Positions 16,566 through 25,624 of a DNA stretch of 64,000 bases are shown here, in pieces. The number at the start of each line of letters is the position of its first letter. The stretch's first letter is position 1. Location: the NCBI RefSeq assembly GCF_011605345.1, contig NZ_JAAOXM010000016.1, forward strand, positions 95,316-159,315. Reading direction: 5' to 3'. Source of the DNA: Burkholderia sp. D-99. GTDB taxonomy: Bacteria; Pseudomonadota; Gammaproteobacteria; Burkholderiales; Burkholderiaceae. Position numbers and translations under genes: made by a program. The notes beneath the pieces were generated by a model. It saw only the letters and a list, made by a program, of their open reading frames with translations. It made no database searches and was not told the DNA's origin.

Positions 16566-17774
16566 TTACAGCCCGAGCATCATCTTCGCGATGATGTTCT
16601 TCTGGATCTCGTTCGAGCCGCCGAAGATCGACAGCTTCCGGTTGTTGAAATACTGCTGCGCAGCGCTCGCGGCTTCGTCCGGGCCGACTGGCTCGCCGTC
16701 GTAATCGGCATCGAGCGCTTCGTCGACGAACGGTTGCGCGTATGGCCCCATCGCACGCCGCATCAGCGCCGTGATCTCCTGGCGGATCTGCGTGCCGCGG
16801 ATCTTCAGCATCGAGCTTTCCGCACCCGGTGCGCCGCCGCCCGCGACCGCGGCCAGCACGCGCAGGTTGGTCGTGCGCATGTTCTCGAGTTCGATCTCGA
16901 CACGCGCGACGCGCGCCGCGAAGAACGGATCGTCCGCGAGCGGGCGGCCGTTCTTCGTGACCTTCGCGGCGACCGCGCGCAGCCGGTCGAGCGCGGCCGT
17001 CGAGAAGCCGATCCCGGCGATGTTGGTGCGCTCGTACGTGAGCAGGTATTTCGCGTAGGTCCAGCCGCGGTTCTCTTCGCCGACGAGGTTTTCCGCCGGC
17101 ACGCGCACGTCGGTGAAGAACACCTCGTTCACTTCGTGCTCGCCGTCGAGCGTGATGATCGGGCGCACCTCGACGCCCGGCGTGTTCATGTCGATCAGCA
17201 GGAAGCTGATGCCTTCCTGCTTGCGCACGTCGGTCGCGGTGCGCACGAGGCAGAAGATCATGTTCGCGTAGTGGCCGAGCGTGGTCCACGTCTTCTGGCC
17301 GTTGACGATGTAGTGCTCGCCTTGCGCGTCGAGCCCGCGCACCGCGTTCGTTTTCACCGCCGCGAGATCGGAGCCGGCGCCCGGCTCCGAGTAGCCCTGG
17401 CACCACCAGTCGGTGCCGTCGAGGATGCGCGGCAGCCAGCGGCGCTGCTGCGCGTCGTTGCCGTACTTGATCAGCACGGGGCCGAGCATGTTCACGCCGA
17501 ACGGCACGATGCGCGGCGCCCCCGCGAGCGCGCACTCGTTGTCGAACAGGAACTTCTGCGCGACGCTCCAGCCGGGGCCGCCGTATTCGCGCGGCCAGTG
17601 GCTGGCGAGCCAGCCGCGCGCGTTGAGTGTCGCGTGCCATTCACGCATGTCGTCGCGCGTGAGATGCAGGCCGCCCTTCACCTTGCGCGCGATGCGCTCG
17701 GGCAGTTCGGCTTGCAGGAAGCGCTGCACTTCCGTGCGGAAGGCTTCCTCTTCGGGAGTGAAATTGAGATCCAT
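16566..17774 (-). CDS. Acyl-CoA dehydrogenase, PimC-like large subunit
   Basis: A 402-residue acyl-CoA dehydrogenase starting MDLNFTPEEEAFRTEVQRFL. The flavin-binding middle-domain motif is WWCQGYSEPGAGSDLAAVKT, followed by YIVNGQKTWTT. The C-terminus has FNNRKLSIFGGSNEIQKNIIAKMML. The start, the LNARGW-SHWPREYGG block and the shortened neighbour gene fit the large subunit of pimeloyl-CoA-type dehydrogenases. It sits between the bifunctional hydratase/dehydrogenase gene and the small subunit, likely in one transcript. Confidence 0.9.
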   Translation of the reverse strand: MDLNFTPEEEAFRTEVQRFLQAELPERIARKVKGGLHLTRDDMREWHATLNARGWLASHWPREYGGPGWSVAQKFLFDNECALAGAPRIVPFGVNMLGPVLIKYGNDAQQRRWLPRILDGTDWWCQGYSEPGAGSDLAAVKTNAVRGLDAQGEHYIVNGQKTWTTLGHYANMIFCLVRTATDVRKQEGISFLLIDMNTPGVEVRPIITLDGEHEVNEVFFTDVRVPAENLVGEENRGWTYAKYLLTYERTNIAGIGFSTAALDRLRAVAAKVTKNGRPLADDPFFAARVARVEIELENMRTTNLRVLAAVAGGGAPGAESSMLKIRGTQIRQEITALMRRAMGPYAQPFVDEALDADYDGEPVGPDEAASAAQQYFNNRKLSIFGGSNEIQKNIIAKMMLGL

Positions 17775-17803
17775 CTTCGTTCCGTTGCGAATGCGTTTGG
17801 CGT

Positions 17804-19936
17804 TCAGTCGATGCGGTTCAGGCTCGCGAAATCCGCGCCGCGCGCGACGAGATCGACGAGCAGCGGCGACGGCTTCCAGAACAGCGGATCCTCCTTCGCG
17901 AACGCGCGGATATCGGCGAGCACGTTCGCGAGGCCGAGCGTGTCCGCGTAGTGCATCGGGCCGCCGCGATAGCGCGGGAAGCCGTAGCCGTAGAGGAACA
18001 CCGCGTCGACATCGAGCGGACGCAGCGCGATCTTCTCGTGCACGACGTTCGCGCCTTCGTTGATCATCGCGGCAAGGTAGCGGCGCATGATTTCGTCGTC
18101 GGTGAACGTGCGCGGCGTGACGCTCTTCTTCGCGCGTTCTTCGGCGACGATCGCATCGACTTCCGGGTCGGGCGTGCCGACGCGCGCCCCCTCCGGATAC
18201 AGGTAATAGCCGCGTGAAGTCTTCTGTCCGAACCAGCCGCGCTCGCACAGCCGGTCGGAAATCTCCACGTAGCGTGCCCGCGGGTCGCGCGTCGCCGCGC
18301 GGCGCTTGCGGGTCGCCCAGCCGATGTCGCCGCCCGCGAGGTCGACGACCTGGAACGGCCCCATCGGGAAGCCGAATTCACGCACCGCGCGATCGATCTG
18401 GTACGGCGACGCGCCGTCTTCCATCAGGTAGTCGGCCGCCGTGCGATAGACGGCGAGGATCCGGTTGCCGATGAAGCCGTCGCACACGCCCGCTCGCACC
18501 GGCGTCTTCTTCAACTGCTTCGCGAGCGCGAACGCGGTCGCGACGACATCCGCGCTCACGCGCGCCGGCACGACGATCTCGAGCAGCTTCATCACGTTGG
18601 CCGGCGAGAAGAAATGCAGGCCGATCACGTCGGCCGGCCGGTCGATGCTCGCGGCCAGTTCGTCGATGTCGAGATACGACGTGTTGGTCGCGAGCACCGC
18701 GCCCGGCTTGCACGCGCGCGCGAGTTCGGCGAACACGGCTTTCTTCACGGCCATGTCCTCGAACACGGCCTCGATCACGACGTCGGCCTGCGCGAGCGCG
18801 TCGTACAACGTGCTGCCCTTGAAGCGCGCGAGCCGCGCGGCGTGCGCGGCCGGCGTCATCCGCCCTTTCGCGACGAGACCGTCGTACACCTTCTCGACAT
18901 GCGCACGGCCACGCGCGAGCGACGCTTCGTCGCGTTCGATCATCGTCACCGGCAGCCCGGCATCGAGCGCCGCGACCGCGATGCCCGCGCCCATCGTGCC
19001 GCCGCCGACCACGCCGATCCGCTCGACCGGCCGCGCGCTCGCGCGCCGCGCCTCGGGCGCCTTCGCCGCTTCGCGCTCCGCGAAGAATGCGTGCACGAGG
19101 CCCGCGCGTTGCGGGCTGTCGATGCACTGCAGGAACAGGCTGCGTTCGAACTTCATTCCCGCGTCGAACGACTGCGTGAGCGCGGCTTCGACCGCGTCGA
19201 CGATCTTCGCCGGCGAGAAGAGGCCGCGCGACTTCTTCGGCAGTTCCGCGCGCGCCGCGTCGATCGCGGCCTGTGCGGCCGCGCGGTCCGCCAGCCCCTG
19301 CGCGTCGCGCGTGCGGCGCACCGGTGCGCCGAGCGACACGAGTTCCTGCGCGTAAGCGAGGCCTTCGGCGAGCGTGTCGTCGCTGTGCGCGACGCGATCG
19401 ACGAGGCCGAGTGCGAGCGCTTCGTCCGCGCTCACATGGCGGCCCGTCAGCATCAGGTCGAGCGCGGCCTTCGCCCCGATCAGGCGCGGCGCGCGCTGCG
19501 TGCCGCCCGCGCCGGGCAACAGGCCGAGCGTGACCTCGGGCAGCCCGAGCTTCGAGCCGGGTACCGCGAGCCGGTAATGCGCGGCGAGCGCGACTTCGAG
19601 CCCGCCGCCGAGCGTCGCGCCGTGCAGCGCGACCACGACCGGCTTCGTGCCCGATTCGATCCGCTCGCACACGTCGGGCAGCGACGGCGGTACGGGCGGC
19701 TTACCGAATTCGCGGATATCGGCGCCCGCGATGAAGTTGCGGCCGGCGCCGACGATCAGCACCGCACGGATCGCGTCGTCGGCCTGCGCGGCGTCGAGCG
19801 CGTCGGCGAGGCCGCGCCGCACGTCAGCGGACAGCGCATTGACGGGCGCGTGGTCGATCGTGACGACGAGCACCTTGTCGCGCCGCTCGCGCGTGACGGT
19901 GCCGGCCTGGCTGGTGGGGGAAGCGGGTGAATTCAT
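17804..19936 (-). CDS. Bifunctional enoyl-CoA hydratase/3-hydroxyacyl-CoA dehydrogenase
   Basis: A 710-residue FadB/FadJ-type multifunctional beta-oxidation enzyme. The N-terminal crotonase domain has AVLIVGAGRNFIAGADIREF and LPEVTLGLLPGAGGTQ with the catalytic Glu region. The central NAD-binding domain has IGVVGGGTMGAGIA. The C-terminal 3HCDH domain has FFSPANVMKLLEIV and GFIGNRI. From an acyl-CoA made by the downstream dehydrogenases it would yield 3-oxoacyl-CoA; no thiolase is in this operon. The ATG at 19936 has GGAGACAC upstream. The symbol is left blank because FadB and FadJ cannot be told apart here. Confidence 0.92.
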   Translation of the reverse strand: MNSPASPTSQAGTVTRERRDKVLVVTIDHAPVNALSADVRRGLADALDAAQADDAIRAVLIVGAGRNFIAGADIREFGKPPVPPSLPDVCERIESGTKPVVVALHGATLGGGLEVALAAHYRLAVPGSKLGLPEVTLGLLPGAGGTQRAPRLIGAKAALDLMLTGRHVSADEALALGLVDRVAHSDDTLAEGLAYAQELVSLGAPVRRTRDAQGLADRAAAQAAIDAARAELPKKSRGLFSPAKIVDAVEAALTQSFDAGMKFERSLFLQCIDSPQRAGLVHAFFAEREAAKAPEARRASARPVERIGVVGGGTMGAGIAVAALDAGLPVTMIERDEASLARGRAHVEKVYDGLVAKGRMTPAAHAARLARFKGSTLYDALAQADVVIEAVFEDMAVKKAVFAELARACKPGAVLATNTSYLDIDELAASIDRPADVIGLHFFSPANVMKLLEIVVPARVSADVVATAFALAKQLKKTPVRAGVCDGFIGNRILAVYRTAADYLMEDGASPYQIDRAVREFGFPMGPFQVVDLAGGDIGWATRKRRAATRDPRARYVEISDRLCERGWFGQKTSRGYYLYPEGARVGTPDPEVDAIVAEERAKKSVTPRTFTDDEIMRRYLAAMINEGANVVHEKIALRPLDVDAVFLYGYGFPRYRGGPMHYADTLGLANVLADIRAFAKEDPLFWKPSPLLVDLVARGADFASLNRID

Positions 19937-20071
19937 CGTGTCTCCTTGACGCGGCGGCAGGTGCGTCGACGCCGGCGCGTGGCGCGCGGCCACGCGAGCG
20001 GCGCCGGGGCGCCTGCCCCGGTCCCGCACGAAGCGGGACAAGATCCGGCCGTATGCCGGGCATGACCCGAT

Positions 20072-20087
20072 TCTCGATTGATCGAGA
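20072..20087. promoter_or_regulatory. Operator-like dyad over the beta-oxidation operon promoter
   Basis: TCTCGAT-TG-ATCGAGA is a perfect 7-bp inverted repeat. On the minus strand TTGTCA (ending near 20092) and GAGAAT 17 bases later would form a promoter for the operon starting at 19936, and the dyad overlaps its spacer and -10. Regulator unknown. Confidence 0.55.
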
Positions 20088-20119
20088 TTCATTGACAATT
20101 CCCTCCTGCTTTTACAAGC

Positions 20120-20138
20120 TGTCAAGTCTGACTTGACA
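20120..20138. promoter_or_regulatory. Second dyad in the divergent LysR/beta-oxidation region
   Basis: TGTCAAGT-CTG-ACTTGACA is a perfect 8-bp inverted repeat whose right arm includes a TTGACA that could be a -35 for the LysR gene. It lies 48 bases before the LysR start. Confidence 0.55.
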
Positions 20139-20185
20139 CTGAATGCTTCCGACCGTTAAACGGGACGGATCAGGAGACGCGACGC

Positions 20186-21148
20186 ATGGACCTGAACGCG
20201 CTGACGCTGCTCGTCGAGATCCTCGACGCCGGCAATCTCAGCAAGGCCGCGCAGCGGCTCAAGATGAGCCGCGCGAACGTCAGCTACCGGCTGAACCAGC
20301 TCGAGCGCTCGATCGGCCAGCAGCTTGTGCGGCGCACGACGCGGCGCATCGAGCCGACCGAAATCGGGCTGAAGCTGTACGAGCATGGCCGGCGCATCCG
20401 CAACGAACTGCTCGCCGCGCAGGAATCGGTGACGACGCTCGGCCAGGACCTGCAGGGCCGCGTGCGGCTGTCGGTGCCGAGTGGCTACGGGCAGATGGTG
20501 ATGTCCGACTGGCTGCTCGCGTTCAAGCGGCTGCATCCGGGCATCGTGCTCGACGTCGTGTTCGAAAACCGCGTGGAAGACCTGATGCGCGACGAGATCG
20601 ACATCGCGGTGCGCGTGATGCCGGAGCCGCCGCAGAACCTCGTCGCGCGCGACATGGGCGCGGTGCGCTACGTCGCGTGCGCGTCAGCCGCATTCGCGGC
20701 CGAACACGGGATGCCGGCGAGCCTCGGCGCGTTGTCGGCCTCCCCCGTCGTCACCGCGACGGTGATGGGCCGGCAGCTCAGGATCGCCGCGTATCTCGGC
20801 GACGAGCGCCACGAGGTGCTGCTCGAGCCCACGCTGATTTCGGAGAACTTCCTGTTCCTGCGGCAGGCGATCCTCGGCGGGATCGGCGTCGGCATCGTGC
20901 CCGACTACGTGGTGCACGACGACATCCGGCGCGGCACGGTCGTCACGTCGCTCGACGCATACCGGCTCAGCATCTTCGGCACGCACATGTACATGCTCTA
21001 CATGCCGAACCGGCATCACACGCGCGCGACGTCGACGTTCATAGAGTTCATCCTCGAACAGGCCGGGAAGACCGGCCGGGGCGGGCCCGGCGCGATGCGT
21101 CAGGGTTTCCTGTCGGGTGACAACCCGCCGGCCGCGCGGCGACAATAG
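20186..21148 (+). CDS. LysR-family transcriptional regulator
   Basis: A 320-residue LysR-type regulator. The N-terminal winged HTH (about 1-60) reads MDLNALTLLVEILDAGNLSKAAQRLKMSRANVSYRLNQLE. The effector domain has GRVRLSVPSGYGQMVMSDWLLAF and DIAVRVMPEPPQNLVARDM, and is of the CrgA-like branch. It is divergent from the CoA-thioester operon, 249 bases away, so it probably controls that operon from the dyads between them. Inducer unknown. Confidence 0.93.
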   Translation: MDLNALTLLVEILDAGNLSKAAQRLKMSRANVSYRLNQLERSIGQQLVRRTTRRIEPTEIGLKLYEHGRRIRNELLAAQESVTTLGQDLQGRVRLSVPSGYGQMVMSDWLLAFKRLHPGIVLDVVFENRVEDLMRDEIDIAVRVMPEPPQNLVARDMGAVRYVACASAAFAAEHGMPASLGALSASPVVTATVMGRQLRIAAYLGDERHEVLLEPTLISENFLFLRQAILGGIGVGIVPDYVVHDDIRRGTVVTSLDAYRLSIFGTHMYMLYMPNRHHTRATSTFIEFILEQAGKTGRGGPGAMRQGFLSGDNPPAARRQ

Positions 21149-21219
21149 CGCGCCGGGGCGGGCAGCCGCGTTGCGCCGGCACCGTCGCCTCCTTCGAATT
21201 CACTGCTGCCGAGGGTTCA

Positions 21220-23097
21220 ATGTTCGACCGGATTCGTCCGCATTCGCGCTCCTGGACGCTGCTCGCCGCTGTCGCGCTCGTCGCGTTCAACGCCGGCTGC
21301 ACGTCCCCGTCCACGCCATCGTCGGCCGCCGTGGTGCCCGTCGCCGCCGCATCGGGCGCCGCCGTGCCGCTGCCCGGCGTCCATGCACCCGAGCTGTCGT
21401 CCGGCTGGACCGACAAGCCGGGCTGGACCTCGCAGCACTTCATGATCGCGGCCGCGAATCCGCTCGCGACGCAGGCCGGCTACGACATGCTGAAGGCGGG
21501 CGGCACCGCGATCGACGCGGCGATCGCCACGCAGATGATGCTCGCGCTCGTCGAGCCGCAATCGTCGGGAATCGGCGGCGGCGCGTTCCTGCTGTACTTC
21601 GACGGCCGTGCGACGCAGGCCTACGACGGCCGCGAGACCGCGCCGGCCGCCGCGACCGACCGCCTCTTCTACGGGCCGACCGGCCAGCCGATGAGCTTCT
21701 ACGAAGGTGTCGTCGGCGGGCGCTCGGTCGGCACGCCGGGCGTGCTGCGCATGCTCGACGCCGCGCACCGCGCGCACGGCAAGCTGCCGTGGCGCCGGTT
21801 GTTCCAGCCGGCGATCCGGCTCGCCGAGCACGGCTTCACGATCAGCCCGCGGCTCGCGACGCTGATCGCCAACGACAGGTACCTGAAGAACGACCCGGCC
21901 GCGCGTGCGTACTTCTACAACAACGACGGCACGCCGAAGGCGGCCGGCACGGTGCTGAAGAACCCCGCGCTCGCGACCGTGCTGCGGCAAGTCGCCGACC
22001 GTGGCGCGAACGCGTTCTACAGCGGCGCGATCGCGCGCGACATCGTCACGAAGGTGCGCAGGCACCCGACCAACCCGGGCCTGCTGTCGCTGCAGGATCT
22101 CGCGCGCTACAAGGCAAAGGTGCGCACGCCGCTGTGCGCCGATTACCGGCGCTCGGTCGTCTGCGGGATGCCGCCGCCGTCGTCGGGCGGCCTCGCGATC
22201 GCGCAGATGCTCGGCATCCTCGAAGCAATGCCGGACTGGCAGCAGATCGGCGCGCAGAAGCCGGTGCGCAACGACGTCGGCTACGAGCCGACGCCGTTCG
22301 CCGCGCACCTGTTCAGCGAAGCCGGGCGGCTCGCGTATGCGGACCGCGCGCGCTATGTCGCCGATCCCGATTTCGTGCCGCTGCCGGGCGGCAGCTGGGC
22401 GAGCCTCACCGACAAGACCTATCTCGCGCAGCGCGCGCACCTGATCGGCGACAGCAGCATGGGCGTCGCGCAGGCCGGCACGCCGCAGGGCGCGACGCTC
22501 GCGATGGCCGACGACCGCAGCCCCGAGCTGCCGTCGACGTCCGACATCGCGATCGTCGACCGCTACGGCCAGGCGCTGTCGATGACGACGAGCATCGAGG
22601 ACGCGTTCGGCTCGCGGCTGATGGTGCGCGGCTTCATGCTGAACAACCAGCTCACCGATTTCTCGTTCGTGTCGAACGACAACGGCCGGCCGGTCGCGAA
22701 CCGCGTGCAGCCCGGCAAGCGGCCGCGCTCGGCGATGTCGCCGGAACTCGTGTTCGACAAGAAGACGAAGCAGGTGACGATGATCGTCGGCTCGGCCGGC
22801 GGCCCCGCGATCATCAATCACGTCGCGAAGACGCTGGTCGGCGTGCTCGACTGGGGGATGACGATGCAGCAGGCAATTGCGCTGCCGAACTTCGGGTCGA
22901 TGAACGGGCCGACGCAACTCGAACGCGGCCGCGTGTCGGACGCGCTCGCCGACGGGCTGAAGGGCCGCGGGCACGACGTGCGGGTCGTCGAGATGAACTC
23001 GGGGCTGCAGGGCATCCAGCGGCTGAACGTGCAGGGGCAGACGGTGTGGTTCGGGGGGGCTGATCCACGGCGCGAAGGGATCGCGATGGGGGATTGA
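21220..23097 (+). CDS. ggt: Gamma-glutamyltransferase
   Basis: A 625-residue N-terminal-nucleophile hydrolase that cleaves glutathione gamma-glutamyl bonds in the periplasm. The signal ends VAFNAGC-TSP, a lipobox-like site, so it may be a lipoprotein. The large subunit has SSGIGGGAFLLYF and GRETAP. Self-cleavage should occur before the Thr in ELPSTSDIAIVD (near residue 440), releasing the small subunit with the nucleophile Thr. The family oxyanion region is LVFDKKTKQVTMIVGSAGGPAI. The motif is STS rather than the common TTH, a known variation. It is transcribed with the LysR gene, 71 bases downstream. Confidence 0.94.
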   Translation: MFDRIRPHSRSWTLLAAVALVAFNAGCTSPSTPSSAAVVPVAAASGAAVPLPGVHAPELSSGWTDKPGWTSQHFMIAAANPLATQAGYDMLKAGGTAIDAAIATQMMLALVEPQSSGIGGGAFLLYFDGRATQAYDGRETAPAAATDRLFYGPTGQPMSFYEGVVGGRSVGTPGVLRMLDAAHRAHGKLPWRRLFQPAIRLAEHGFTISPRLATLIANDRYLKNDPAARAYFYNNDGTPKAAGTVLKNPALATVLRQVADRGANAFYSGAIARDIVTKVRRHPTNPGLLSLQDLARYKAKVRTPLCADYRRSVVCGMPPPSSGGLAIAQMLGILEAMPDWQQIGAQKPVRNDVGYEPTPFAAHLFSEAGRLAYADRARYVADPDFVPLPGGSWASLTDKTYLAQRAHLIGDSSMGVAQAGTPQGATLAMADDRSPELPSTSDIAIVDRYGQALSMTTSIEDAFGSRLMVRGFMLNNQLTDFSFVSNDNGRPVANRVQPGKRPRSAMSPELVFDKKTKQVTMIVGSAGGPAIINHVAKTLVGVLDWGMTMQQAIALPNFGSMNGPTQLERGRVSDALADGLKGRGHDVRVVEMNSGLQGIQRLNVQGQTVWFGGADPRREGIAMGD

Positions 23098-23159
23098 CGC
23101 CGGCGGCCAGCGCCGCGATTTCGCATAAACTGACAAGCCCTGCCCCGGCGAGCCATGAC

Positions 23160-23795
23160 ATGAATTCGACGACACTCGTGCTGTATGTCATCACCGTATC
23201 CGCCGTCACCATCACACCCGGCCCGACGATGTTGCTGGCGCTGAACAACGGCGCCACGCGCGGCATGCGCATCGCGGCCTACGGCATCGCGGGCGCCGCG
23301 CTGTCCGACCTGATCCTGATCGGCGCGGTCGGATGCGGGCTCGGCGCGCTCATGCAGGCGTCGGAGCACCTGTTCGTCATGCTGAAGTGGGCGGGCGCCG
23401 CGTACCTGCTGTACCTCGCCTGGGCGCTCTGGCACGCCCCCGCGTCCGTTCCGCCGGCCAGCGCCGTGCAGGCCGACGGCGCGCGCGACGGCCGCTCCGC
23501 CTTCAAGCGCTCGCTGCTCGTCGCGCTGTCCAATCCGAAGGGCTTGCTGTTCTTCTCGGCGTTCCTGCCGCAGTTCATCCAGCCGCAATCGAACGTCGCT
23601 GCCCAGTACGCGACGCTGGCCATCCTGACGGCCGCGATCGACGTCCTGTTGATGGCGGTCTATGCGGCAGGCGGCCATCATGCGATGAAGGTCATGTCCG
23701 GCAGCGCGCTGAAATGGCTCAATCGCGGCTGCGCCGGCATGCTGGCCGGGCTGGCGGTTGCGCTCAGCCTCTACCGGCGCGGCACCGCGACCTGA
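23160..23795 (+). CDS. LysE/RhtB-family amino-acid exporter
   Basis: A 211-residue membrane protein with about six helices. The family start is VSAVTITPGPTMLLALNNGATRGMR, with the conserved TPGP motif, and LLVALSNPKGLLFFSAFLPQF is present mid-protein. Such proteins export amino acids or homoserine-type compounds; the substrate is not predictable. The ATG at 23160 is chosen over an upstream in-frame one because it matches the family N-terminus. It follows ggt by 62 bases and may be co-transcribed. Confidence 0.92.
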   Translation: MNSTTLVLYVITVSAVTITPGPTMLLALNNGATRGMRIAAYGIAGAALSDLILIGAVGCGLGALMQASEHLFVMLKWAGAAYLLYLAWALWHAPASVPPASAVQADGARDGRSAFKRSLLVALSNPKGLLFFSAFLPQFIQPQSNVAAQYATLAILTAAIDVLLMAVYAAGGHHAMKVMSGSALKWLNRGCAGMLAGLAVALSLYRRGTAT

Positions 23796-23828
23796 TGCGA
23801 CGGCGCCGCCCGCCGCAACGAACCTCGC

Positions 23829-24791
23829 TCACCCTCGCCCCTTCCACGGCACGATCCGCCGCTCGACCCATCGCATCGCGAGGTCGAACAGCCACGCGAT
23901 CGCGCCGATGATCAGGATGCCCATCACGACGATGTCCGTGCGCAGGAAGCTCGATGCGTTGAGCACCATCTGCCCGAGCCCGGCCGTCGCGGCGACCATC
24001 TCGGCCGCGACGAGCGTCGTCCAGCCGAAGCCGATCGCGATCCGCAGCCCGGTGAGGATCTCCGGCAGCGCGGCCGGCAACACCACGTGGCGCACGATCT
24101 GCTCGAAGCTGCCGCCGAGCGAATACGCGGCGTTGATCTGCTCGACCGTTGCCGCGCGCACACCGGCGCGGGCGGCCATCGCGATCGGTGCGAAGCATGC
24201 GAGAAAGATCACGACGAGCTTCGCCGTTTCGTCGATGCCGAACCAGATCACGACGAGCGGCAGGTACGCGAGCGGCGGCAGCGGCCGATAGAACTCCAGC
24301 AGCGGATCGAGCACGCCGCGTGCGATGCGGCTCACGCCCATCAGGATGCCGGCCGGCACGCCGATCGCGGTCGCGAGCAGGAACGCGCCGAACACGCGCG
24401 CGGCACTCCACAGCAGGTGCTCGGACAACGGCAGGCCGCCCTGGATGCGGCCGTGCCATGCGTCGACGAATGCCGTCCACACGGCTTCCGGCGCGGGCAG
24501 GAACAGCGGCGGCAGCCACTGGCGATAGGTGGCGACCCACCACAGCACGGCCAGCGTCGCGACGGTCGCCGCGCTCAACCCGGCCGTCTTCCCCTGCCCC
24601 GGCAAGCGGTAGCGGTGCGACGAAGGCGCACGACGCGCCGCCGCGTGAACCCACGTGCGCTCGCCCTGCTCGAAACCAGCAGCCGTACGATCGGCCGCCC
24701 AAGAATCCTGCGTGCTCATGCTGTCCTGCCTGTGCAAAGTGCTGATCCGACCGCGCCCGACCGACGCGCCCTGTCGCGCGAGTTCGTGCAT
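23829..24791 (-). CDS. tauC: Taurine/sulfonate ABC transporter permease
   Basis: A TauC/SsuC-type permease of about 320 residues with six to seven helices. The EAA loop of the binding-protein-dependent family reads AAYSLGGSFEQIVRHVVLPAALPEILTGLRIAIGFGW. LEFYRPLPPLAYLPLVVIWFGI is very close to E. coli TauC. The N-terminus has an extra 60-70 soluble residues. The ATG at 24791 shares a base with the tauB stop, and a GTG at 24794 or an ATG at 24719 are alternatives. It is last gene of tauA-tauB-tauC. Confidence 0.9.
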   Translation of the reverse strand: MHELARQGASVGRGRISTLHRQDSMSTQDSWAADRTAAGFEQGERTWVHAAARRAPSSHRYRLPGQGKTAGLSAATVATLAVLWWVATYRQWLPPLFLPAPEAVWTAFVDAWHGRIQGGLPLSEHLLWSAARVFGAFLLATAIGVPAGILMGVSRIARGVLDPLLEFYRPLPPLAYLPLVVIWFGIDETAKLVVIFLACFAPIAMAARAGVRAATVEQINAAYSLGGSFEQIVRHVVLPAALPEILTGLRIAIGFGWTTLVAAEMVAATAGLGQMVLNASSFLRTDIVVMGILIIGAIAWLFDLAMRWVERRIVPWKGRG

Positions 24792-25588
24792 CACGCAGCC
24801 ACCTCGGCGGCCTCGTCGCGATGCAGGTACTCAATCAGCCGTTCGCGCCACGCGATGAAATCCGGTGACGACTTCACCGCGCGCGCATCGCGCGATTCGA
24901 CGTAGCGGCGCGCGAACGGCAGTTCGAAGGTTTCCGCGATCCGGCCGGGACCGGGCGTCATCACGACGAGACGCGTCGCGAGAAACAGCGCCTCCTCGAC
25001 ATCGTGCGTAATGAAGAACACCGTCTTGCCGGTGCGCGCCCACACGTCGAGCACGAGCGCCTGCATCGTGCCGCGCGTCATCGCGTCGAGCGCCCCCATC
25101 GGCTCGTCCATCAGCAGCACGCGCGGGTCGCTCGCGAGCGCACGTGCGATGCCGACGCGCTGCTGCATCCCGCCCGACAGTTCGTACACGCGCGCATGCG
25201 CATGCTTCTCGAGTCCGACCAGCGCGAGCATCTCCCGCGCCCGCGCTTCGCGTTCGGCCTTCGACACGCGTGCGAAGCGCAGCCCGAGCGCGACGTTGTC
25301 GAGCACGTCGAGCCACGGCAGCAGCGCATATTTCTGGAACACGACACCGCGATCGGCGCCGGGGCCCGTGACCGGCACACCGTCGACGCGCACGTCGCCC
25401 GCCGTCGGCGCGACGAAGCCGGCCATGCAGTTCAGCAGCGTCGTCTTTCCGCAGCCGGACGCGCCGAGCGCGACGACGAATTCACCGGCATCGATGCGCA
25501 GGTCGACGCGCGCGAGCGCCTGCGTCGTCGGCCGGCCGCGTTCGCCCGGATAGTCGACCGATACCTGACGGACTTCCAGCGTGCTCAT
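24791..25588 (-). CDS. tauB: Taurine/sulfonate ABC transporter ATPase
   Basis: A 265-residue ATPase energising the TauAC importer. It has Walker A GASGCGKTTLLN, Q-loop VFQKYALLPW, ABC signature LSGGMQQRVGIARAL, Walker B RVLLMDEPMGALD and H-loop ITHDVEEAL. It overlaps tauC by one base (TGATG) and follows tauA by 36 bases. Homology with nitrate and other sulfonate importers means taurine itself is inferred from TauA and TauC. Confidence 0.93.
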   Translation of the reverse strand: MSTLEVRQVSVDYPGERGRPTTQALARVDLRIDAGEFVVALGASGCGKTTLLNCMAGFVAPTAGDVRVDGVPVTGPGADRGVVFQKYALLPWLDVLDNVALGLRFARVSKAEREARAREMLALVGLEKHAHARVYELSGGMQQRVGIARALASDPRVLLMDEPMGALDAMTRGTMQALVLDVWARTGKTVFFITHDVEEALFLATRLVVMTPGPGRIAETFELPFARRYVESRDARAVKSSPDFIAWRERLIEYLHRDEAAEVAA

Positions 25589-25624
25589 GTTCGATGGCTC
25601 CGCGATGGGTCTGGGTCGCCGCGC

